Program-made: the position numbers and the translations under genes
Assembly (NCBI GenBank): GCA_003223995.1
Contig: QHYA01000112.1
Location: 1-5,241, forward strand
DNA from: Acidobacteriota bacterium
Lineage (GTDB): Bacteria; Acidobacteriota; Polarisedimenticolia; QHYA01
Direction of reading: 5' to 3'
Length of the DNA stretch: 5,241 bases
Notes under the pieces: model-generated
Database searches by the model: none
What the model saw: only the letters and a program-made list of their open reading frames with translations
What the model was told of the DNA's origin: nothing
Shown here: positions 1 to 5,241 of the stretch, piece after piece
How the letters are laid out: every line of letters begins with the position of its first letter
Position numbering within the stretch: the first letter of the stretch is position 1

Positions 1-484
1 TCTCCGAGGCAAAGAGGATCTCCTCCCCTGTGCGCGCCCAGTAGAGAGGCTTGATGCCGAGCCGATCGCGCGCCAGGAGCAGCCTTCCACGCGCGCGGTC
101 CCAGAGGGCGAAGGCGAACATCCCCCGCATTCTCTCAACGCAGCGGTCCCCTTCTTCTTCGTAGAGGTGCAGGATCGTCTCCGTGTCGCATCGCGTCCGG
201 TAATGGTGATCGTGAGCCTCGAGCTGGGGGCGCAGTTCAGGGTGGTTGTAGATCTCGCCGTTGAAGGCGATCCAGGCCGAGCCGTTCTCGCCAGGCATCG
301 GCTGGCGCCCCCCGCTGACGTCGACGATCGCCAGCCTCCGATGGGCGAGTCCCACGGGCCCTTCCATGAAGAGCCCCTCTCCGTCGGGCCCGCGATGCCG
401 CAGCGCATCGAGCATTCTCTCGAGGCGCACCCTCTCCACCCGCCCCCGCGGGTCGAGCTTCACGATGCCGGCGATGCCGCACAT
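1..484 (-). CDS. Asparagine synthase (glutamine-hydrolysing) family amidotransferase, N-terminal part (3' end outside window)
   Basis: The 161 visible residues form almost the whole class II glutamine amidotransferase (Ntn hydrolase) domain. They begin MCGIAGIV, so Cys2 becomes the N-terminal nucleophile after Met removal; this fixes the start. Further family blocks are RHRGPDGEG (29-37), AHRRLAIVD (47-55), FNGEIYN (74-80), RCDTETILHLYEE (98-110), MRGMFAFALWD (119-129) and LLARDRLGIKPLYW (136-149). R50, N75, E77 and D100 fit the glutamine-binding residues known from E. coli AsnB. The domain releases ammonia from glutamine and passes it to an ATP-dependent synthetase domain, which would lie beyond the left edge. 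The start follows the heparinase-like stop by six bases and has a strong GGAGGT. It is distinct from the amidotransferase at the right edge: where the two overlap they differ (YWARTGEEILFASE against YWAEIDGRLLFASE). The carboxylate substrate cannot be told from this part. Confidence 0.95.
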   Translation of the reverse strand, partial: MCGIAGIVKLDPRGRVERVRLERMLDALRHRGPDGEGLFMEGPVGLAHRRLAIVDVSGGRQPMPGENGSAWIAFNGEIYNHPELRPQLEAHDHHYRTRCDTETILHLYEEEGDRCVERMRGMFAFALWDRARGRLLLARDRLGIKPLYWARTGEEILFASE

Positions 485-490
485 GACCGG

Positions 491-2623
491 CTACCTCCGC
501 CGCAGCTCCAGATCGTCCTCGCCAATGAGAACGAGCTCGTGTCCTCCGAGAACGATCCCTTCGAGCTGCCGGCGGTCCGAGATCAGGGCAGAGACATCGG
601 GCGGCGGGACCGACGGGTTGTCGTCGGGCAGCAGCAGGGTCGCGATGCGCACGGGCAGCCGGGTCTCGGACTCATGGATCAGCACAGGAGCGGATAGGCA
701 CTGTCCGTAGTCGGGCGACACCCAGCCCTCTATCGGAGACAGATCCCCTTCGCGCACGCGGGCTTCGAGCGGTTCGACCGAGAAGACTCTCACGAGAAGG
801 CCGCGGCCGTCGGGGCCGCGGGCCCGCGCCCAGCCGTCCGCCTCGAGCGCGACGGGAAGCGGCGCGAACTGAAACCGGACCGCGACCCGGTGGGTGCCTG
901 CGCCCGACAGATCGTCCACGACGACCCAGTAGCGCGGTTTCACGAACAGCACCCGTCTTCGGTGGAGAACCGGATCCGGCAGGCGCATGTAGGCGTCGTG
1001 CTCGGCGTCGGCGTAGTCGAGCTCGGTGGTGGAGGTCCACCGGCGCAGCCGCGCCTCGGGCCGCGATTTCCAGGAGAAGGGTCCCTCGGGTGCGGCCTGG
1101 TTCTCCCCGTCCAGGACCACTGTCGTGTGAGCGGAGGTCCCCCGGAAGTGGTCCCGCCACGCCGGTTCCTCCGTGTAACAGTACGTTCCCGGATCCACGA
1201 GGACCGGCATGCCGAAGACGGAACACTGGATACTGAGAAGATCCGCGTGGCCGTGAGCTCCGCTCATCGGGCAGCCGAGCGGACCGACATCGAAGATCAG
1301 ATGGTGGGCCTTCTCGTCCCAGCCGCTGCTCATGACGGCGTACCCGCCCGAGCCGAAGAGCCGCGAGGGCGCAGCGGAGGGTGCAGCGGGGCGAAGCGCT
1401 TCGAAGGACTCCTTCGCCTCCGCTCCCAGCAGCCAGAGCGTCTCGGGGGCAAGCCCGCCGGCGGCCCACGCGTAATCGGGCCGTCCGAAGAGAACCGCGG
1501 CTGTCGAGAAGACGCCCCGCGGGTCGTCCGGAGACTGCGGGGCCAGAGGCAGAAGGCACCCCCCGTCCGAATCGCCGATCTGCGGCAGCAAACCGTCCGG
1601 CCGCCGGACGGCCAGGAGGAAGTCGAGCATCCGCTGGATCGCCTGCTCGACATCTTCGGGCATCACCACGCTGTTGAGCCGTGCCAGCATCAGCGCCTGC
1701 ATGTAGATCTCGACGGTGTAGCGCTGGTAGCAGGTGCTCTGCTCGAAGTAGACCCCGTCGTCGAGGACCTGCCGCCGGATCTGCTCCGAGAGGATGCTCG
1801 ACCCCAGCTCTTGCCATCTCGCCGCGCCGGGGAACTTGGGGAAGAGAATCCCCGCGTAGAGGAGAGCGAGCGCCTCGCCTGTGAGGTGGGTGTTGGGCGA
1901 GGAGTAGCGGGAGAGATACCTCGCGACGTGAGCCCCATGCGCCATGACCCACTGGAGCATCCGGCCGGTCGTCTCCACGGAGAACACCTTCGAGTCGTCG
2001 AGGAGGTGGAGCGTCCAGCACCAGGAGATCAGCCTCAGACCCACCTCCAGGCTGCTCGCCCAGTTGATGCCCACCCCAGGAGGGTTGCGCCGCATCCAGT
2101 CCTCGAGGTATCCGACCGCCGCCCGCGCGTAGCGCTCCTGGCCCGTCAGCCTCCACGCCTGTCCGAGACGGACGAGCCATTGGTGGCGGTTGAGCTCCCA
2201 GATCACCTTGACGCGACCGACGGTGGCGCGCTCGAGCGGGTCGATGAGGCTCCAGTGCTTCAGAGGAGCATGGACGCCGGAGGTCGGATCGAGATGCCAG
2301 TCCACCGGATCGCCGAAGGTGAGCCCGCGGTAGCCCAGAAGATCGAACCGCCCCTGGCAGATCGCTTCCGCGGAGCTGCGCGTTCTCTGGAGCATGTCGG
2401 GGAAGAGAGACGACAACAGCGAAACAGTCAGGGGGCTCGTGGCGCCGGGAAAGAAGCGCCCGCCGCGCCCTGACGACTGCGAGCCGGCCGGGTGATCGGG
2501 GCGGGTCCGCGTCGCGGCGCCAGCGGCACCCGCCAGACGCTCGAGCCTTTTCGTCACTCCCTCGATTCCCCTCGAGATCAGCTCGTCCGGCCCCATCTCG
2601 ACGATTCGGCTGATCTTCATCAT
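491..2623 (-). CDS. Heparinase II/III family protein (polysaccharide lyase-like), 710 aa
   Basis: The family cleaves uronic acid-containing polysaccharides by beta-elimination. The N-terminal alpha/alpha-toroid domain spans about residues 85-400, with the substrate-cleft blocks SSPNTHLTGEALALL (241-255), DDGVYFEQSTCYQRY (288-302) and QIGDSDGG (348-355). The C-terminal beta-sandwich starts near 420 and includes SGAHGHADLLS (454-464), LVDPGTYCY (475-483) and FRGTSAHTTVVLDG (493-506). By comparison with Pedobacter heparinase II, H246, Y299 and H457 are candidate catalytic residues and H459, D477 and H499 candidate metal ligands; the H459-D477 spacing of 18 matches that enzyme. This mapping is by eye. 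No signal peptide is seen: the N-terminus MMKISRIVEMGPDELISRGI is charged and helix-like, and a low-complexity Gly/Arg/Ser linker follows (about 31-62). The start overlaps the upstream TGA. A second in-frame ATG at 2620 would give 709 residues, the same TGATG junction as upstream, and better spacing from AAGGG. The substrate is unknown; a uronate polymer from this locus is a reasonable guess. Confidence 0.9.
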   Translation of the reverse strand: MMKISRIVEMGPDELISRGIEGVTKRLERLAGAAGAATRTRPDHPAGSQSSGRGGRFFPGATSPLTVSLLSSLFPDMLQRTRSSAEAICQGRFDLLGYRGLTFGDPVDWHLDPTSGVHAPLKHWSLIDPLERATVGRVKVIWELNRHQWLVRLGQAWRLTGQERYARAAVGYLEDWMRRNPPGVGINWASSLEVGLRLISWCWTLHLLDDSKVFSVETTGRMLQWVMAHGAHVARYLSRYSSPNTHLTGEALALLYAGILFPKFPGAARWQELGSSILSEQIRRQVLDDGVYFEQSTCYQRYTVEIYMQALMLARLNSVVMPEDVEQAIQRMLDFLLAVRRPDGLLPQIGDSDGGCLLPLAPQSPDDPRGVFSTAAVLFGRPDYAWAAGGLAPETLWLLGAEAKESFEALRPAAPSAAPSRLFGSGGYAVMSSGWDEKAHHLIFDVGPLGCPMSGAHGHADLLSIQCSVFGMPVLVDPGTYCYTEEPAWRDHFRGTSAHTTVVLDGENQAAPEGPFSWKSRPEARLRRWTSTTELDYADAEHDAYMRLPDPVLHRRRVLFVKPRYWVVVDDLSGAGTHRVAVRFQFAPLPVALEADGWARARGPDGRGLLVRVFSVEPLEARVREGDLSPIEGWVSPDYGQCLSAPVLIHESETRLPVRIATLLLPDDNPSVPPPDVSALISDRRQLEGIVLGGHELVLIGEDDLELRRR
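493..498 (-). promoter_or_regulatory. Shine-Dalgarno GGAGGT of the downstream amidotransferase
   Basis: Read on the minus strand, GGAGGT lies eight bases before the ATG at 484 and its last base is the second-to-last gene's stop codon T (GGAGGTAG). The ribosome ending the heparinase-like gene would therefore finish on this site, which suggests translational coupling. It supports the MCGI start. Confidence 0.8.
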
Positions 2624-3747
2624 GCCGCCCTTGCCGCGGACACCGCGAGCCAGTCCTCCCGCACCGCCCTCCAGCTGTGGCGCTCGGCCTCGCGGCGAGC
2701 GCGCCTGGCCATCGAGAGCGCCCGCTCCGGGTTCTCGAGCAGGGACGCCACAGCGGCGGCCATCGCATCCGGGTCGCCCGGCGGGACGATGAGTCCCGTC
2801 TCGCCGTGGCGGACCATGTCCGCGATGCCTCCCGCTCCCGTCGTGACGACGGGAAGACCCGCGGCGAAGGCCTCGAGGATAGAGACCGGCTGGTTGTCCA
2901 CGACGGAGGAGTTCACGAAAACGTCGGCACTCGCGTAGAGGGAGGGCATGTCGAGAGGATCGACAGCTCCCAGCAAGCGGATCCCGTCCTCGCCCAGCGA
3001 TGCGGCGAGCCGGCGGAGGCGGCCCTCCTCGCTGCCGCAGCCCGCCACGAGCAGCGAGGCGTCGGGATGCCGAGCGCGGATCAGGGCGAAGGCCCGCAGA
3101 GTGTTGTCCACGGCGTAGTGAGGTTCGAGGTTCCGCGACGCAAGCAGATGCGGCCGCAGCGGGGCGCGCTCGCGATAGGAGAAGCGGGAGGTATCAACCA
3201 TGTTCCGAACCACGCGCGTCTCGTAGCCGTGCTGCTCGAAGATCCGCCGCAGGTAGTCGGAAGGAACAACGATCTCGTCGGCCAGCTTCAGCCAGGGATG
3301 CACGAGCGTCCCCCAGCGACGCAGGTGATCGCCCGCCTCGCCGCTGTGGTAGACGAGGACGCTTCGCACCCTCAGACAGCGGGCGGCGATCAGCGCGGGC
3401 GCCGGCCCGAGGAGAAACGACCAGTAGGAGGCCGAATAGACGTGCGCCGTACCGGCGCGTCTCAGCGCGGCCAGCCGCGGCAGGTAGAGAGCCTCGTTGA
3501 TCAGCGTGCGCAGCCACGGCAGCCGGCGCGCCCAGCGGAGCCCCGCGGGAAAGGGCGGGTTTTCCGGCACGAAGAGGATCTCGCATCCCTCGCTCCGCAG
3601 CGCCTCCGCCACGGCGCGTGCCTGCACTCCCTGCCCGCCGGGCTTCTCGAGCGAGGGGGCGACGAGGGCGATGCGCGCCCTTCCGTCCCGACTGTTGGTC
3701 CGCCGGAGCGCAAACGGGCGCGGCGGCATCCGGGGGATCGGCTGCAT
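2620..3747 (-). CDS. GT4-type (GT-B fold) glycosyltransferase, 375 aa
   Basis: This is probably a cytoplasmic retaining glycosyltransferase that moves a sugar from a nucleotide-sugar donor to a lipid-linked or growing glycan. The N-terminal Rossmann half starts at RIALVAPSLEKPGGQGVQA (about residues 25-43), with the glycine-rich loop seen in GT4 acceptor domains, followed by a YHSGEAGDHLRRW segment (133-145). The C-terminal donor half contains RNLEPHYAVDNTLRAF (205-220), LLVAGCGSEEGRL (232-244), ADVFVNSSVVDNQPVSILEA (274-293), GLPVVTTGAGGIADMV (297-312) and GETGLIVPPGDPDAM (315-329). The usual E-x7-E signature appears as D284-x7-E292, and the usual G-R-x-x-x-x-K phosphate motif lacks the lysine. 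The ATG at 3747 is chosen because it overlaps the upstream stop as TGATG and has GGAGAG nine bases upstream; the longer open frame to 4326 lies over the conserved amidotransferase and is spurious. Donor and acceptor cannot be read from the sequence. Confidence 0.93.
   Translation of the reverse strand: MQPIPRMPPRPFALRRTNSRDGRARIALVAPSLEKPGGQGVQARAVAEALRSEGCEILFVPENPPFPAGLRWARRLPWLRTLINEALYLPRLAALRRAGTAHVYSASYWSFLLGPAPALIAARCLRVRSVLVYHSGEAGDHLRRWGTLVHPWLKLADEIVVPSDYLRRIFEQHGYETRVVRNMVDTSRFSYRERAPLRPHLLASRNLEPHYAVDNTLRAFALIRARHPDASLLVAGCGSEEGRLRRLAASLGEDGIRLLGAVDPLDMPSLYASADVFVNSSVVDNQPVSILEAFAAGLPVVTTGAGGIADMVRHGETGLIVPPGDPDAMAAAVASLLENPERALSMARRARREAERHSWRAVREDWLAVSAARAA
2628..2632 (-). promoter_or_regulatory. 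Weak Shine-Dalgarno AAGGG of the heparinase-like gene
   Basis: Minus-strand AAGGG sits four bases before the ATG at 2623 and seven before the ATG at 2620. The spacing slightly favours the second ATG. The site is a poor match compared with those of the neighbouring genes, so initiation may depend mainly on coupling through the overlapping stop codon. Confidence 0.4.
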
Positions 3748-5241
3748 CAGGCTGCGCTCTCCGGCCGGCAGGCGATCTCGACCTCGAGCGGAGCGCGGCC
3801 CTCCACGCTCGCTGGAGCCCCGCGGCGGTCGAGGAACGTCCGGCACCACAGCTCGAACGAGATCAGGGTCCAGAGGTGAAGATCGAGGGGACGGTTTTCT
3901 GCATGCCGCGCGAGGAGCCGCTCGACGTAGCGCGGTTCGATGATGCCTCTCCCGCGGGCCGTCCCGCACAGGAGCAGATCGCGCGCGAAGGGCTCCAGAC
4001 CTCCGCGGAACCAGTCTCCGAGAGGCACAGCGAAGCCCTGCTTGGGCCTGTCGATGACCGGATCGGGAAGGACCTCTCTCATCGCGCGCTTGAGAAGGCG
4101 TTTGGTTTCTCTTCCGCGCAGGCTGATCTCGGGCGGAATCGTCGCCGCGAACTCCACGAGCCGATGGTCGAGCATCGGGACGCGGGCCTCGAGGGAGTGC
4201 GCCATGCTCATCCGGTCCACCTTGGTGAGAATGTCGATGGGCAGGTAGCCAAGCATGTCGAGCGTCTGGAGCGCCGAGAGCCAGTGGCCGGAGTTCTCTC
4301 GCAGCCTCTCCTTCTCCCACCGCCACGGATCCTCGTCACGGATCATGCCGAAAACGTCTCTGCTGAACAGCTTCTCTTTCTCCTCCGCATGGAAGAGCGT
4401 CGAGGCGTCGAGGTAGCGCTCCGCACCGTCCAGCGAGATGTGCCTCAGGAGGTTCCGCCCCCTGATCCCGTCGGGCAGCGCGCGGGCGGCTGCGCCGAGC
4501 GTCCGCCTCGCGGCCCGCGGCAGCAGCCCGAGGCGCCGCTCGCGCCCCTCGACGAGGTACTTGTCGTACCCGGCGAACAGCTCGTCCCCACCGTCCCCCG
4601 ACAGCACGACGCGGACGTGCCCGGCAGCGAGCTTCGACACCATGAAGGTGGGGATGGCGGAGCTGTCGCCGAAGGGCTCGTCGAGGTGCCAGGCGAGATC
4701 CTCGATGATGTCGAGGGCGTCGGGCCGGAGGATCAGCTCGTGGTGCTCGGTGGCGAACCTGCGTGCCACGAGCCGTGCGTAGCCGCTCTCGTCGAACCGC
4801 TTCTCCGCGAAGCCGATGGAGAACGTCTTGACGGGCCGAGAGGAGTGCTTCGCCATCGCGGCCACGATCGAGCTGGAGTCGATCCCGCCGCTCAGGAACG
4901 CGCCGAGGGGGACGTCGCTGACCATGTGCAGCCGCACCGACTCCTCCAGCAGCTCCCGCAGCTGCCCGGCGAGCTCGTCCTCGCCGCGGGAGCGGTCGGG
5001 GGAGGGGTGGAAGGTCCAGTAGCGATGGGAACGGATTCCACGGTCCGGAGAGGCGATCAGCAGGCAGCCCGGCTCGAGCTTGCGGATCCCTTCCACGATG
5101 CTCTGCGCCGGGGGAGTGCAGAGCGAGGTGAACAGCTTGTTCACGGCGCTCCAGTCGAGCCGGCGGGGAACTTCCGGCAATTGAAGGATCGCCTTCAGCT
5201 CCGAGGCGAACAGAAGGCGCCCATCGATCTCCGCCCAGTAG
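3747..5241 (-). CDS. Asparagine synthase (glutamine-hydrolysing) family amidotransferase, C-terminal part (5' end outside window)
   Basis: The frame is open to the right edge, giving 497 visible residues; family members are about 600-650 residues, so roughly 130-150 N-terminal residues with the catalytic Cys2 are missing. The first visible residues, YWAEIDGRLLFASELKAIL, are the end of the class II glutaminase domain. The synthetase domain follows: the ATP pyrophosphatase PP-loop SGGIDSS (about residues 117-123), DEPFGDSSAIPT (187-198), SGDGGDELFAGY (214-225), the LTKVDRMSMAHSLEARVPMLDH block (about 338-359) and RPKQGFAVPLGDWFRGG (398-414). All these active-site blocks look intact. The family activates a carboxylate with ATP and amidates it with ammonia from glutamine, in the cytoplasm. 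The substrate may be aspartate, but beside a glycosyltransferase and a heparinase-like gene a sugar carboxylate is equally plausible (inference). The TGA stop shares one base with the next gene's ATG. The TTG at 5180 is not the start, because conserved sequence continues upstream of it. Confidence 0.95.
   Translation of the reverse strand, partial: YWAEIDGRLLFASELKAILQLPEVPRRLDWSAVNKLFTSLCTPPAQSIVEGIRKLEPGCLLIASPDRGIRSHRYWTFHPSPDRSRGEDELAGQLRELLEESVRLHMVSDVPLGAFLSGGIDSSSIVAAMAKHSSRPVKTFSIGFAEKRFDESGYARLVARRFATEHHELILRPDALDIIEDLAWHLDEPFGDSSAIPTFMVSKLAAGHVRVVLSGDGGDELFAGYDKYLVEGRERRLGLLPRAARRTLGAAARALPDGIRGRNLLRHISLDGAERYLDASTLFHAEEKEKLFSRDVFGMIRDEDPWRWEKERLRENSGHWLSALQTLDMLGYLPIDILTKVDRMSMAHSLEARVPMLDHRLVEFAATIPPEISLRGRETKRLLKRAMREVLPDPVIDRPKQGFAVPLGDWFRGGLEPFARDLLLCGTARGRGIIEPRYVERLLARHAENRPLDLHLWTLISFELWCRTFLDRRGAPASVEGRAPLEVEIACRPESAA
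3757..3762 (-). promoter_or_regulatory. Shine-Dalgarno GGAGAG of the glycosyltransferase gene
   Basis: Minus-strand GGAGAG lies nine bases before the ATG at 3747, inside the last codons of the upstream amidotransferase. Together with the TGATG stop/start overlap it decides the glycosyltransferase start over the longer open frame. Confidence 0.65.

Noticed and set aside
1593..1611. Perfect 8-base inverted repeat with a 3-base loop (CCGTCCGG...CCGGACGG), considered as a hairpin or terminator
   Set aside because: It lies in the middle of the heparinase-like coding sequence, encodes the RRPDG segment, has no T tract, and such GC-only repeats arise easily at this base composition.
890..2473. Plus-strand open frame of 527 codons opposite the heparinase-like gene
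   Set aside because: It is antisense to a gene with clear family motifs; its translation is rich in Arg, Pro and Glu with no recognisable domain. Long antisense frames are common in GC-rich coding DNA.
672..2768. Second minus-strand frame of 698 codons overlapping the heparinase-like gene
   Set aside because: The translation is Arg/Pro/Gly/Ala-rich low-complexity sequence without motifs, and it runs across the glycosyltransferase/heparinase junction. It is a frame-shifted shadow.
2677..3879. Plus-strand open frame of 400 codons opposite the glycosyltransferase gene
   Set aside because: It has the same shadow character and crosses a real gene junction on the other strand, with no family motif.
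3748..4326. N-terminal extension of the glycosyltransferase frame up to 4326
   Set aside because: The extension overlaps the conserved C-terminal synthetase domain of the upstream amidotransferase and its translation is Arg/Pro-rich without motifs. The ATG at 3747 with TGATG overlap and a Shine-Dalgarno is the better start.
1..5241. Possibility that the window is a circular element, because both edges fall in asparagine synthase genes at nearly the same domain position
   Set aside because: Joining the edges leaves two leftover bases, so the frame breaks, and the end-of-glutaminase segment would appear twice with different sequences. Two separate genes cut by the window explain it better.

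Overview
All 5,241 bases are coding or nearly so, and every gene reads on the minus strand, so transcription runs from the right edge to the left edge. The DNA is GC-rich with strongly GC-biased third codon positions, which explains the many long antisense shadow frames. No rRNA, tRNA, mobile element or CRISPR array is visible. The base composition and gene content suggest a high-GC environmental bacterium (for example a deltaproteobacterium or a related candidate phylum), but nothing here fixes the taxon.

Layout in transcription order: (1) the C-terminal ~497 residues of an asparagine synthase-type glutamine amidotransferase, whose N-terminal glutaminase domain lies beyond the right edge (3747-5241); (2) a 375-residue GT4-type, GT-B fold glycosyltransferase (2620-3747); (3) a 710-residue heparinase II/III family polysaccharide lyase-like protein without a signal peptide (491-2623); (4) the N-terminal 161 residues of a second asparagine synthase-type amidotransferase, cut by the left edge (1-484). 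Genes 1/2 and 2/3 overlap by 1-4 bases and genes 3/4 are 6 bases apart, with the Shine-Dalgarno of gene 4 lying across the stop codon of gene 3. The set therefore looks like one translationally coupled operon segment; its promoter and terminator are outside the window.

The combination resembles a cell-surface polysaccharide (exopolysaccharide, capsule or O-antigen) locus. The glycosyltransferase would add a sugar to a growing repeat unit, the amidotransferases could convert sugar carboxylates (uronic acids) to amides, and the heparinase-like protein belongs to a family that cleaves uronic acid-containing polymers. This joint role is inferred from family knowledge and neighbourhood, not shown by the sequence. 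I found no clear evidence of an entirely new system. The points most worth checking are the paired amidotransferases flanking a glycosyltransferase and a leaderless lyase-like protein, and the non-canonical nucleotide-sugar site of the glycosyltransferase.
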